The notes under the pieces: generated by a model
The model's input: the letters and a program-made list of their open reading frames with translations, nothing else
Told to the model about the DNA's origin: nothing
Database searches by the model: none
Made by a program: the position numbers and the translations under genes
In this document: positions 10,621-22,085 of the stretch, in pieces
Layout of the letters: each line of letters begins with the position of its first letter
Numbering within the stretch: the stretch's first letter is position 1
Source: Amyelois transitella
Taxonomy: Eukaryota; Arthropoda; Insecta; Lepidoptera; Pyralidae
Length of the DNA stretch: 64,000 bases
Assembly: GCF_032362555.1 (NCBI RefSeq)
Contig: NC_083536.1
Location: 6,820,001-6,884,000, forward strand
Direction: 5' to 3'

Positions 10621-11274
10621 TTACATATTATTCTTATCAAATAAACCAAACATTTCCAAAAAATTATTATGTTTTGCTTTACATAAACCTTTAGTAAGTA
10701 GATCTGCGGGCATCTCTGAAGTCGACAAGTATTTAATTTTTACAATTTCATCAGCGACTTTCTCTCTACAAAAATGGTACCGCACATCTATATGTTTGGA
10801 CCTTTTATGGTTAACAGGATTGGCTGACAACCTATGGGCTGACTGATTATCATTAAATATTGGTATAGGATAAGTCTCATTAGTTAATTCAAATAACAAA
10901 TTTCGCAAATACACAGCCTCTTTACAACAGTCTGAAATGCCCATGTATTCAGCCTCCGTACTGGACAATGCTACAGTAACTTGCTTCTTAGTTTCCCAAG
11001 TGATTGCACAATTTGACAGCCTGAAGAAATATCCTGTGTAAGACCTACTATCAATTATATTGCTAGCCCAATCTGCATCTTCAAGAGCAACAAAAGCTTC
11101 TAACTGATTATTACCACTAGCTGAAAACTTTAAACACAAAGATTTAGTTTTCTTTAAGTATTTTAGAATCCGCTTTGCATAGGCCCAATGCACTTTGGTA
11201 TAACAATTGTTGAATTGGCTTAGAAAATTTACAGAAAATACAATATCAGGACGTGTAAGAACAGCTATATACAT
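10621..11274 (-). pseudogene. copia RNase H region
   Basis: 217 codons open on the minus strand. They include TRPDIVFSVNFLSQF at the end of the RT connection and RNase H motifs STEAEYMG, NDNQSAH and SKHIDVRYHFCREKV, ending at FDKNNM. RNase H removes the RNA strand during reverse transcription. A stop/frameshift near 11275-11400 separates it from the RT. Confidence 0.9.
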
Positions 11275-11403
11275 AAGCGAACCAATTAGATTCTGAAATT
11301 CTAAATTTTTGTCACAATTTTCAGTTTTAGTTAAATTCAGTTTAGGTTCTATTGGTTATCTGCAAACTTGCAATCAGAAATCTTAAACTTTAACAATAAT
11401 TCA

Positions 11404-11786
11404 TCAATATATCGTTCTTGGTTTAAAGTTAAAGTACCATTTTTTTTTGTTTATTGTTACATCCATACCTAAACAATTTTTTAAACATCCCAAGTCTTTA
11501 ATTTTAAATTTGGATGACAAATTTTCTTTTAACAAATCTTTTTCTTTTTGATTATTTGAAAAAACATAGAAATCGTCAACATACAACGCAATAATGATCT
11601 TTACATTTTTATCCATTTTTGTGAACAAACATGGTTCTAGTTTACATTTGTTATAACCTAAGGATTGCAACAAATCATCAACTCTTTTATACCATGCCCT
11701 AGATGCCTGTTTTAAGCCATAAATAGCACGTTTCAAACGCAAAACCTTGTTCACATTGTCATCACTAACCCGAAAACCTGGTGGTT
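11404..11786 (-). pseudogene. copia reverse transcriptase, second part
   Basis: Encodes PPGFRVSDD, LKRAIYGLKQASRAWY and the catalytic YVDD (near 11570-11585). A frameshift follows near 11404-11450. The upstream half of the RT is at 15905-16434, beyond the LINE-B insertion. Confidence 0.9.
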
Positions 11787-11794
11787 TTGTGTGT

Positions 11795-11979
11795 GGTTTG
11801 AGTGCTTTCTATTGAGTTATAATTTCAAATTAAAAATAAGAGAAGTAACTAGACCATTTTCTGGTACCTGTTTGGACAATATTGCGCATAACATGCGACA
11901 TGAATGTAATACTCATGTATTTGACTTTGCATTATCAGACCATTCTGCTCAAATTATTGAAATACCAAGAAATAAAATA
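11795..11979 (+). pseudogene. LINE-B endonuclease C-terminal fragment
   Basis: Encodes the end of an AP-endonuclease domain (SGTCLDNIAHNM, then FALSDHSAQIIEIP, the usual SDH motif). The rest of the domain is missing, so the copy is 5'-truncated. It is cut by the Tc1 insertion at a TA. Confidence 0.75.
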
Positions 11980-13591
11980 CACTGGACAGCAAATAAACCG
12001 GGCCACCGGCTTACTTTGAACTCTAATTCGATTTTCTCAAAAAGTATGAAACTTGCAACATCAATTTATACTTACAGAAAGTGCGTTTCATGACGATTAA
12101 AATAAATGGTAACACATTGTAATCAATTAATCAAATTAAGTGTTTATTAAAGAGTTTACAAAGAAGTGTCGTTTTGTAGTTATACAAATGATAAGTAATC
12201 ACAAATTAAAAAACAAAAATTAATCCGGAAACAAGGAAAAAAGTGAAAAAAAGTTTTTGGTCAGTATTCAGTGTTCCCTCCCCTTGCTCGGACAACTGCT
12301 AGCATCCTCGTATTCATTGACCTCACGAGCCTGACGATGAAATCTTGGGGAATTGCGTTCCATTCCTCTTCAATTGCGATTCGCAGCTCTGGAAGCCTTG
12401 TTGGAGCAGGTACCAGGGCTCGAACCCGACGTTTCAGCTCATCCCATAAATGTTCTATCGGATTCAAGTCTGGGCTTCGAGCTGGCCAATCCATCGTATG
12501 AATGCCGACGTCGCGTAGATACTGGGTCACCACGTGAGCAACATGAGGCCGTGCATTATCATGCATCAACTGCATATCCTGGCCAATATATCCTGCGTAA
12601 GGTACCACATGGTCTGCGTGGACTTCAGTAATGTACCGATGCGATGTTAGTCCACGTGTACGGCCCGTCGGTTCGATGAAAACCAACGCAGTACGTGCGG
12701 TTAACGAGATGCCGCCCCAGACCATTAGAGATCCTCCTCCATATGCAACAGTTTCTTCGATGGAACACTGAGAGTAACGTTCTCCATCTCCAGAGTAACG
12801 GTCTCATCAGTGAAGGGCACATTACCCCACTGCTCTAACGTCCAATCCTATGCCCTCGAGCAAATTCAAGTCGTGCTCGACGGTGAGCTTCGGTTATTGC
12901 TGGGCCTGTAGCAGCTCTTTTTGGAGTCAGGTTCCGTTCGGCAAGTCTCCTCCTTACAGTATCTGAACTTATGCTCACTTGGCGTTCATCACGCAGACTT
13001 TGTTGAACGTAAACTGCGTTGAGGCGACGATTTCGTAGAACAGTAAGTTGATATAACGATCATCGGCTGCTGATGTAGCCTTAGGTCTGTACCCCGTACC
13101 TGGGCGGCGATTGAATGCTCCAGTCTCTAGGTATCGTTTATAAACTCGTTGCACCGAAGATCTGCTGATTCGAAGTCTTCGAGCGACCTCACGTTGCCCA
13201 ATACCTGCCTGAAGGAGCGTTACAGCTTGAGCTGCTTCCTGAGGTGTCGTATCCATTATTGATCGAAAAAAGTAGCAAAAATACACGCATCTGAGCCAAC
13301 GATACACAAACACTAAAGAAATGAAAAGAATTTTCCAACTAACCTCACTGTAGAAAAAAGATCCCAAAACGCGAATTTATTCAAAACAGAGCATATCGTT
13401 AGCATTGTGTTTGTTACTTAATTACAGTGTGAGTTGACGGTACTTAAGATTAAATTTATACTCATTTTGATCGTCATGAAACGCACTTTCTGTAAGTATT
13501 AATTGATAGTTGCAAGTTTCATACTTTTTGAGAAAATCGAATTAGAGTTCAAAGTTGGGTTCGGGTGGCCCGGTTTATTTGCTGTCCAGTG
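11980..13591 (-). mobile_element. Tc1-type DNA transposon
   Basis: 1612 bp with terminal inverted repeats of about 118 bp starting CACTGGACAGCAAATAAACC, and TA on both sides (11978-11979, 13592-13593). It carries a minus-strand transposase gene. The two terminal repeats differ by small indels, so it is moderately old. Confidence 0.92.
12261..13256 (-). pseudogene. Tc1 transposase (broken)
   Basis: It starts at ATG 13256 (MDTTPQEAAQ). A helix-turn-helix domain (GQREVARRLRISRSSVQRVYKRY) is followed by an AT-hook-like GRP-type stretch. After disruptions around 12750-13000 it continues as MVWGGIS, MHDNARPH and SPDLNPIEHLWDEL. Asp and Glu are separated by 34 residues, the DD34E signature of Tc1. 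It ends at 12261, at about the expected 330-residue span. The middle of the gene is split between frames, so no full protein can be made. Confidence 0.88.
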
Positions 13592-13899
13592 TAGATAAGT
13601 TGGTTTCTTGGAGTGTTAAAACTCTTGTTTTAACACTCCAAGACTTATGTAATGACAATTTGAATATATTTAAAAAACATATAAAATATTTTTCTTTCGC
13701 AGGCATTTATGATTCAGAGGATCCAAATACAGCTTTTAATTACTTCTTTGACAACTTTCTAATGATTTATAATCTTTGATTTCCTTTTAAATTAAAAAAA
13801 TATAAAAATGTTAGAAAAAATAAATGGATTTCGAAGGGGATTAAAATTTGTTGTAAAAAAAAAGACAACTTCTGTGGAAACATAGAAGGTCACTATCCC

Positions 13900-15682
13900 A
13901 ACAAAAAAAATCACCTTAAACGCAAGAAGTAAATCAAAAGCAACGTGGCAAGTAATAAATGATAAACATAAAACTAAACAGTATATTACAGAGATTCAAT
14001 ATGAAGGAACAACTATAACAGATCCTAAAGTAATATCTGATGCATTTAACTCTTACTTTATTGACAAAATTAAAGATTCCTCGTTGCTGTTAAATAACGC
14101 AGCTGATATTAATTTTCAAGCACAATCGATGTTTTTGTTGCCCATTCTGATTGAAGACGTTGAAAAAATCATTAAGTCATTAAACAATACAAATAGTACT
14201 GGTTATGACGACATTGCAACTAGGGTTATTAAATTTGTGTCTAAAGATATCGCTCCACATATATGTCATATCATTAATATGTGTATATCCTGTGGAATTT
14301 ATCCGGAAAAACTGAAACCTACAATCGTAATACCACTCCATAAGATAGGCGATAAACAAATTATGTGTAATTATAGACAAATAGCGCTGGGATCTGTATT
14401 AACAAAAATTTTTGAAAAATATCTTCATGACTCTTTATATAAATACAGTAGAATCCGTTTAATACGATCACGCTTAATACGATTTCTCGCATAATACGCC
14501 ATTTTGCATCAGTCCCTGCAACTTGAGACATGTTTTCATACATTCTTTAACGCTTAATACGATTCGTCATCCCGTTTAATACGCCCTAACGGCCACATAT
14601 ATTACCTCTGTGGCAGCGGCCAGCGGACTGACTGAACTGATTGAGAATGTGAATAACACACAAGAAGAGGCTGAAAGTGATAATGATCAAGAAGATGAGT
14701 CAACTCCGATTTCGTCACATGCCCAGGCATTATCAGCAGTTAATGATTTAAGACGCGATGTAACTTCTTTGAATCAAAGCGAAGACGCACTACAAAAGTT
14801 AAATTACGTTGAAAATCTTGTAATTGCTAATGCCTCAAAATCTTTTTGTCAAACTAAAATAAGTGATTATTTTAAATAACGTGATAGATACACGGCATTT
14901 TATATAACGTACATAATTTTTAAATGTACAATTCAATACCTAATATTAATAAATACGTATGTCCGTTAGAAATACTAGTAGGTCCGTTTTTTATTTCCCT
15001 ATATCCCGCATAATACGCTTTCCCGCTTAAAACGCGTTTTTGGTTGAGTCCCTGTGAAATCGTCTTAAACGGGGTTTACTGTACTTGACTAAATATAAAA
15101 TTCTATGTGACGAACAAATGGGATTCCAAAAAAATAAGACTATTAATATGGCAATATATAACTTGTTGGACGTTGTCATGAGAAATGTAGATAATGGTAA
15201 ACCTGTTTGTGTAATGTATACGGACATGACGCAAGCATTCGATTATGTCAATCGCAAAAAGTTAATAAACAAACTGAATGCATATGGGATAAGAGGTAAC
15301 GTTCTTAGTTTATTACAATCGTATTTAGTCAATAGAGTTCAGTGCGTAGAAATATCAAGAACTTGTCCCAAAACTAAACAAGTATGTATCAAAACATAGA
15401 ATTAATAACTTTGGCGTTCCTCAAGGAAGTGTATTAGGGCCTCTTGTGTTCCTAATTTACATTAATGACCTGCCCTAAAGCGTACAGCAAAAAATGGTAT
15501 TATTTGCCGATGACAGTACAGCAATAATTAAGTGTAACGACCCCAGTAGATATGAATCTGATATAAATAAAACTTTAAATGACATTGTTGAGTGGTTGGG
15601 TAAAAATAATCTGAAAATTAATTTAAAGAAGACTGTTATTGCAGTAATATGCATGACTCAGGAATTATATAATTATTTTTAA
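13900..15682 (+). pseudogene. LINE-B reverse transcriptase (broken)
   Basis: Segments encode ATWQVINDKHK, NSTGYDDIATRVIK and IVIPLHKIGDK up to SLYKY at 14445. After the Tigger-type insertion come [45 protein letters not shown] (in a shifted frame near 15410-15475) and the catalytic FADD at 15503-15514. The C-terminal part is deleted and a stop follows at 15682. Several frameshifts are present. Confidence 0.8.
14446..15081. mobile_element. pogo/Tigger-type element, internally deleted
   Basis: 636 bp with ends CAGTAGAATCCGTTTAA and CAGTAAACCCCGTTTAA (right end, complement), flanked by TA (14444-14445, 15082-15083). The motif CGCTTAATACG is repeated near both ends. The only coding remnant (14610-14879) is acidic and ends SFCQTKISDYFK, the typical C-terminal tail of Tigger/CENP-B-like transposases. 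The DNA-binding and DDE parts are gone. Removal restores LINE-B reading SLYKY-LTKYK. Confidence 0.8.
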
Positions 15683-15904
15683 TTGACACCAAATAAGGCT
15701 TTTTTAATTATTATTTAATTTTAATGTAATTCTTACTAATTAATTTAATTGCTTGTATGTTTTTGACTGAAATTTAATATTTAATACGATATTGCACGTC
15801 TATTAGGACAGCTCACAGTGATGATCACAAATATGTAACAGCCTTTTAACCTGTGTTGCACAATAAATATATTTGATTTGGATTTTTTTGATTTTGATTT
15901 CATC

Positions 15905-16434
15905 ATAAATACACTTTCATTTAAGAAACCATTCAAAAAAGCTGTATCTACATCCAGGTGACAAATATCTAAATTAAGCTGAACTGCTTAAGCGAATAAC
16001 AATCTCAAACTAGAATGCCTAACCACAGGTGAAAAACATTCATCAAAATCAATGCCCGGCTTTTGATTAAAGCCCTTAGCAACTAGCCTGGCTCTATACC
16101 TGACATTGTTATCATTATCAATTTTTCTCTTAAATACCCATCTACATGGAACAACAGTGCCACTCTGAGGAACATCCACTAGTTCCCAAGCTTCATTGTC
16201 TTCAAATGATTTAAATTCACTTTCTATAGCTAGTTTCCACTGTTCACTTTCTGGTCCATTCAATGCTTCATCCAGAGATATTTCACCCGCACTTGTATAA
16301 CTGCTTTGACCAACACACATAGCTTCCCAACCATAACGATCAGGCTGCTTGCGTAGACGCTTAGCAGACTTCTCCACTGGCAGCATAGAAGAAGAGGGCC
16401 CTGGCTGAGGCAAAAGCTGTGTCCTGGCTGGCAT
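15905..16434 (-). pseudogene. copia reverse transcriptase, first part
   Basis: 148 codons open from 16434, including the LNGPESEQW linker, WVFKRKID, YRARLVAKGFNQ and FSPVVRHSSLR. After a stop near 15988 the frame continues as LDICHLDVDTAFLNG and ESVFMM to the LINE-B junction. It joins to 11786. Confidence 0.88.
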
Positions 16435-16530
16435 AGATTCTGCAGGTTCAGTTGCTATGTCTTCAGAGTCCTCAAATCCGTCTTCATCCGAGTTGTAACT
16501 TTCTTTTTTAAGACTCGGTACCTCCTCCTG

Positions 16531-17329
16531 CTACTTCTCTGTTTTTGTGTGCTGAGTATTCCCCACTTCTTCTGCACATTCTTCTCTTTCTTCTTTCATT
16601 GGAAAGATATTATTAGTATCCTCACTAATATCGATGTGTATCACTTCTTGCTTCTGATTAATCCCCTCCTCAATCACAACAATATCCCTTGCTATTGTTA
16701 CTTTGTTATTTTTGGGATTGTAAACTCTGTAACCCTTTACATTGTCTGAGTACCCAACAAGTATACACTCAGTTGCTTTTTTATCTAATTTCAATCTCTT
16801 TTCTTTAGGTATGTGCAAGATAACTTAACTATACTTCCAAAGATACGTAGATTGCTGACATCTGGCTTAGCCCCGGTCCATATCTCTATAGGCGTCTTGT
16901 TCTGCAATCCTGATGCGATTAATCTGTTACGCAGATAAACTGCAGTGTTCACTGCTTCTGCCCAAAAACGTTTTCCTAATCCTGCATCATATAACAAGCA
17001 TCTCGCTCTACAACTGTACAATTGTACCTTTCGCAGAGACCATTCTGTTCCGGTGTGTATGGACAAGTTTTCTGATGCACTATTCCGGCCAATCGCAAGA
17101 AATTATCAAATTCCTTACTGCAGAATTCTCTCCCATTATCTGTCCTTAACACTTTAAGCTTTCTGCCTGTCTGATTTTCTACTAACGTCTTGAATGTTTT
17201 GAAAATTGAAAATACTTCATCTTTGGTCTTCATGAAATATACGAATGCCATCCGACTACAGTCATCAATTGCATTAAGGTCTTTGCTGTTAAGATGACCG
17301 AACCTTCTATGCCATAAATTCGCAGACAC
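16531..17329 (-). pseudogene. copia integrase
   Basis: Read in two or three frames: WHRRFGHLNSKDL (GAG-pre-integrase), DDCSRMAFVYF, LRTDNGREFCS, then CPYTPEQNGLCERYN with the expected DD35E spacing, RFWAEAVNTAVYLRN, and the C-terminal KGYRVYNPKNNKV. Frameshifts lie near 16800 and 17000. Integrase inserts the cDNA into the genome. Confidence 0.88.
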
Positions 17330-17838
17330 TGAAGTTAAAAAAACAATCTACTTCCTTTATCCTCAATTTGTAAACACCTCCAACCATATCTGCAATTGCT
17401 ACAAGTTTTTTATTTTGGTTGTAAATATAACAGTGCTTCTCGTCAAATGTCACGTTGTTTCCTTTGCTCACTAACTGGCTAACCGATAATAGGTTCGTAG
17501 CCAAGTTTGGCACATATAACACACCCATAACTGAATTCTTGTGCTCGATATCTCCGACAAGAGTAGTTATTTGGACATCTCCACAGCCTCCAACAGGAAT
17601 TTTCGTCTTATCAGCAATAATAATGTCTCGCACTTGATGTTGATTTGTTGCGTTCAGCAACCAATCCTTGTGTGATGTTAAATGACAGCTGGCACCACTA
17701 TCGATGTACCAATCCGATTGTTTAAAATTACCGCTGAGAAAGATTGCACTAAATGCATTTGATTCCTTGTTAGTATTTAACTTGTATTTACTCATGTAAT
17801 GTCCAACTTGTTTACACTTGAAACATCTGACATTGACA
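17307..17838 (-). pseudogene. copia gag zinc knuckle and protease
   Basis: Encodes RCFKCKQVGHY, a zinc-knuckle start lacking the last Cys. It then carries the aspartic protease WYIDSGASCHLT (catalytic DSG) and LYVPNLATNLLSVSQL. At 17838 the coding sequence stops abruptly at the boundary of the Region 3 composite, which begins AGTAGATG. Confidence 0.85.
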
Positions 17839-17844
17839 GTAGAT

Positions 17845-17896
17845 GTTTATTGGGAATTCTGAGACAAAAAAGTGTCCCAGAATTCCCAATAAACAA
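17845..17896. repeat. hairpin at the outer end of D1
   Basis: Arms TGTTTATTGGGAATTCTG and its complement, with slight decay of the central part (GAGACAAAAAAG). The copies at 27898-27949, 41658-41709 and 54628-54679 are perfect. Confidence 0.85.
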
Positions 17897-18636
17897 AATT
17901 CGATTCATTCTAAACACAAAACATTAGTCGAATGCACTCACCTGACTCCATTATAAAATTGATAAGAATCACCCGCGAGCTCGTGGAAAGATCACACACC
18001 GAACACACTTCCTAATTCCTAACTGATGATCGGTTGAAAGCACCGTGGTAAGTAACTTTCTGCGAGCCCGTGGTAAGATCACGCACCGACCACACTTCCT
18101 AATTCCTAACTGATGATTGGCTGGAAGAAACCGTGGTAAGTAAACTTCCTGCGAGCCCGTGGTAAGATCACGCACCAACCACACTTCCTAATTCACTTTG
18201 GTTAACAATAATAGCAGAAACTTTAAATTATAAATAAACAGACCTTTATTTGGTTTACTCTTAGTTTTAGTAATTTTCTTACACTTTAAGGAACAATTAA
18301 GCCAACACAACAATGACCGCATTTATTTACAGCTTAGTACTTTGTTTTCTCCAAAAATAGATAAAACCTGTAAAAATACTTTTACACGCCTTTCGTATGC
18401 AAAAAACTTTCAACTGAAAAATATTGAGATCTATCAAAATTTCGTAATATTGATTTGCATTATGAATTTTTTGAAAATTCTAATTGATTTTAAAAATATT
18501 CTTTGTTTCTCTATTTTCAGCTATTTTGAACACCATATCAACCTTAAATTTCAGATAAAAAGTTCAAAGAGCCAAAGAAGATTATTTTTTGACCGACTGT
18601 ATTCTTCTTACATAATTCGATAACATAAATTCACTA

Positions 18637-20292
18637 ATGGAAAATGTCGATGGAGTCGCAGTGTCTAACGTCATAAACTGTGATGCTCACGAATGTCCGT
18701 CACTAAATATAGAACAAAACAAATGTCTTACTATAGTCACACAAAATATTCGAAGCATCTCTTGTAATATTGACAACTTTCTTGTCCTTCTGGAACAAAC
18801 TAAAATTAACTGTGATATTATGATTTTTACTGAGTGCAGGCTATCTCAAAATCCTATCATTCCACAATTAAGTGGATACTCTTATTATGCCTCTGCTAAA
18901 AGAATTAATCAAAATGATGGTATAGTGGTATATTTTAAAAATGAACTCTTTGCTGGCATAACCATTTCAGAACCTCCTTTTGATGATGCAAGTTGCCTCA
19001 TTATTAAACTCCAAGTAATTTCTATTGTGGCTATATATCGCCCTCCATGTTTTAGTGACAAAAGTGGTTTTTTTCGTTCTCTAAACACAATACTCACTTC
19101 AATAGGAAACTCACGAAACATAACGGTTATAGGCGATATTAACATTGACATAAAGGATAGTTCCATCGATGATAGCTCACCGGAATATTTAAATATAAAT
19201 GTCTTTCATGGGCTTTTACCAGCACATAATATCCCTTCTAGGCTGGGCTCATGCCTTGACCATGTCTTGCTTCGAACAAACCTACCATCTACTACTATCG
19301 TTTTAAATTCAACAGTAACGGACCATCAGGCAGTATTTCTTTGCCTTGAAACTGAAGTCGATAAAAGTAAAGTTATTTCAACACGTAGGAAAATAAACTA
19401 TGAAAAAATTAAGTTTGAGTTAGAAACCAATGATTTTAAATTTATTTTTGAATCCGATGATGCAAATATAGCTGCTGATTTATTTGTTACTTTCCTTCAA
19501 CGACTTATTGTATCTAATACTATATTTGTAAAAGTTTCCAATCGTCAAAGAATTATTAAACCATGGATAACCCCTGGAATTTTGAGATGCATCAAAAATA
19601 GAGATCATTTATATAAAAAACACAGATCTACACCTAATAGCGAAATTCTAAAACTCACCTACACGAGATACCGCAACCATTGTACTTCAATCATTAAAAA
19701 GGCAAAAATTTTATACCATAAAAAACTGTTTGACAAGGCCGGAAAGGATTCTAAAAAAATATGGGACGTAGTGAAGGAGGTAACTAGTTCAAAAAAGACT
19801 AAAATTCCATCAACTCAATTACTTAATTGCTCTGATAACCCTCGAGACTCGGTGAATGTCGTAAATACGTACTTTGCTAAGGTTGGCGAAAACCTTGCGC
19901 GTAATATCGTACCCATTGATCAATCTACCAATTCTGGATCAACGGCGTCAAACCAATCTATCGGTTCCTCTTTTGCGATGCTCGATTCAGATGAAGTCGA
20001 AATTCACGATATAATTATGGGATTTAAAAATAAATGTGCAGAAGGCTGGGACGGCATCTCAAACAATTTCATCAAAAAATTCAAACAATTCCTAATCCCA
20101 CCTATTACCCACATCTGTAATCTCTCCTTACATACAGGGGTTTTTCCTCAAGCATTTAAACACTCTATAATACATCCAGTGCATAAAAATGGTGAGAAAG
20201 ATCGCGTCAACAACTTTAGACCAATATCGATCCTACCCCCTTTTTCAAAAATTTTGGAACAATTATTAATAGTCGGCTTATTCGCTACCTAG
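18637..20292 (+). pseudogene. LINE-C ORF2, endonuclease and RT N-terminus
   Basis: 551 codons from ATG 18637. The endonuclease motifs are TQNIRSIS, MIFTECRLS, IYRPP, VIGDINIDI, LDHVLL and TDHQAVF. An RT approach region follows (WITPGILRCIKNRDHLYKKH, CAEGWDGISNNFIKKF, FRPISILPPFSKILEQ). A one-base frameshift near 20262-20275 sends it into a premature stop (GLFAT), while the correct continuation SRLIRYLENNN is in another frame. Glu103 (GAA, 18943) is intact here but a stop in the mirror copy. Confidence 0.9.
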
Positions 20293-20303
20293 AAAATAAC
20301 AAT

Positions 20304-21554
20304 TTGCTCTCCCCAAACCAGTTTGGTTTTAGGAAGGGTAGATCTACGGATGGAGCAGTTCATGAGCTTACAGAGTTTATAGCCCAAAAATTAGAAGCAT
20401 CTTACAAGGTCACTGGAATATTTCTTGACCTTGCTAGAGCGTTTGACGCGGTCTCTGTCCCAATTTTGCTCGATAAACTGGAGGTATGTGGAGTAAGAGG
20501 TACCCAACTGAAGTTGTTTGAGAACTATCTCACAGGCCGGACACAGAGTACGATAATAGATAATTACATCAGCGACAAAGCATGCGTACATTATGGCGTA
20601 CCCCAGGGTAGCATATTAGGTCCTACACTGTTTTTGATCTACATCAACGGCTTGACGGAACTGGAGATTGACGGCTGTCGCATTATCTCGTATGCTGATG
20701 ACACTTGTCTCTTGTTTGCAGCTGATACATGGGCGCATGTGCACATAGCTGCTCAAAAAGGTTTTAACCTTGTTAATAACTGGTTACGTACAAATTCTCT
20801 GACCTTGAATTCTGATAAAACAAAATATATCAACTTCTCAATTCGTAATCTGTCCAAAAATCCCATCCCAGTTTTGCCCATAATATCACATAAATGCTTA
20901 GCGGAAAGTAGCCCGACCTCTTGTTTATGTGAGCCTATTGCATCAGTCAAATCTATCAAGTACCTGGGTGTGTTTATAGATAATAATATGTCTTTTAAGA
21001 TCCACATTCAAAATCTATCAGCTCGAATACGGAAGTTGATATATATTTTTAAAACGTTGAGACATGTGATGGAAAAGTCCGCTATCAAACAAATTTATTT
21101 TGCCCTTGCACAGTGCATTATCACATACTGCATTACCTCTTGGGGTGGTGCACCAAAAACAGTCTTAATTCAGGCAGAGATCTCTCAGAGAGCGTTATTA
21201 AAGGTTTGTGGCAATTTTCCATACAGGCATCCCACTGAGGAACTGTTCAATCACTGGAAAGTATTATCGGTTAGACAGCTATTTATATATTATACTATAC
21301 TCAAACAACATCCACTTGTCTCACATATAACTCCCAATAATGAACTAAGAAGACGTCCTCAGAATGTGTGTAACTTGCCTATGGTATCAAAAGAATTTAC
21401 CAAAAAATATTTTTACTACCAAGGTCCTTATTTATATAACCAAATTGAAAAGGAATTGTCTATTTGCAGGCTTAATAAGTTTACTTTAAAACAAATTCTT
21501 TGTAACTGGTTGATGTCATTGGGTTATGATGATGCAGAATTGTTTATATCATAA
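20304..21554 (+). pseudogene. LINE-C ORF2, RT catalytic part
   Basis: 416 codons continuing ORF2 after the frameshift: LSPNQFGFRKGRSTDGAVHE, FLDLARAFDAV, VPQGSILGPTLFLIYING and the catalytic YADD at 20691-20702. KYLGVFIDNNMSFKIHI and a C-terminal thumb region with SWGGAP follow. The ATG at 20304 is only the first Met after the break. The frame is otherwise intact to 21554 and resembles the Jockey group. Confidence 0.9.
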
Positions 21555-22085
21555 ACATTATTTTTGTTCCTATTAACTTCCATATTTTAAAATTTAACTC
21601 TTTTGTTTGTATAGATTCAGTATATATCATTCATGAATAACTGTAACTGTATAACATCTAAGCCTCTTATGAATATTTTGTATTTTGCTTGATTTTCTTG
21701 CGAGGTGAGATCCTGGTGACCTGTACTTCAGGTTTCTTTGAAACCTACCATAGGCTCCAGCTTCTCACACAATATTACTTAGCACCTAATGTGTAATTGT
21801 TATACTGTAATTCTATGTGTGAGAGGAAATAAATAAACTTATTATTATTAAAAAAAAAAAAAAAAAAAAAGACCGACATTATAATCTTAATAAATTATCA
21901 CACCACAACATCACAACTTAGTTCTTAGAAACAAAATGGTCTAATGTACGAACGAGTGAAATACGCAAAGTAAGCAGATACACAGTAATTAAGGGTGTTT
22001 ACACACTTACTGAGTAAACACTTTTATATCAATTGTAATTTGTTTGAAAGACAAAACCACTTTCAGGTATGTACTCATAGGTATA

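Larger units (their letters stand above)
11787..15900 (+). mobile_element. LINE-B: 5'-truncated non-LTR retrotransposon in copia RT
   Basis: A plus-strand element with endonuclease end, RT and a 3' tail of TTGATTT-like repeats (15868-15900). It separates the copia RT halves. It is interrupted by the Tc1 element at 11980 and the Tigger-type element at 14446. The exact 5' limit is uncertain by about 15 bases and I could not settle a target duplication. Confidence 0.75.
10472..17838 (-). mobile_element. Ty1/copia LTR retrotransposon, nested and broken
   Basis: The minus-strand order is gag zinc knuckle, protease, integrase, RT, RNase H, which is copia order. It is interrupted by LINE-B (about 11787-15900) inside the RT and is cut at 17838, in the gag zinc knuckle, by the Region 3 composite. 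The 5' LTR and most of gag are not in the window. Several frameshifts and stops show that it is inactive. Confidence 0.9.
18245..21870 (+). mobile_element. LINE-C: non-LTR retrotransposon inserted in D1
   Basis: 3.6 kb ending in AATAAATAAACTTATTATTATT plus about 20 A, flanked by AGACC (18240-18244 and 21870-21874). The D sequence is continuous on removal. It has one endonuclease-RT ORF and no ORF1; 18245-18636 is non-coding leader or reflects 5' truncation. The mirror copy starts at 60706. Confidence 0.88.
17839..22085 (+). repeat. terminal-repeat-like unit D1 (3 tandem units), split by LINE-C
   Basis: It starts AGTAGATG at the copia junction, continues with a hairpin (17845-17896), then three units of an 87-89-bp tandem repeat (about 17972-18190, each with GCGAGCYCGTGG). 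An AT-rich end with TATAAATA follows. It is interrupted by LINE-C after AGACC (18240-18244) and resumes at 21870. It matches D2 (27892-28666, seven units) and, at its inner end, D3 beside the capsid genes. I read it as the terminal inverted repeat of the virus-like element; that is inference. Confidence 0.65.

Noticed and set aside
17972-18190. CRISPR-like spacing of repeats
   Set aside because: Units are contiguous and similar along their full length, without unique spacers, and the genome is an insect's.
17839-22085. Helitron as the source of the terminal hairpin and array
   Set aside because: No TC start, CTRR end or Rep/helicase coding sequence; the hairpin is at the opposite kind of end.
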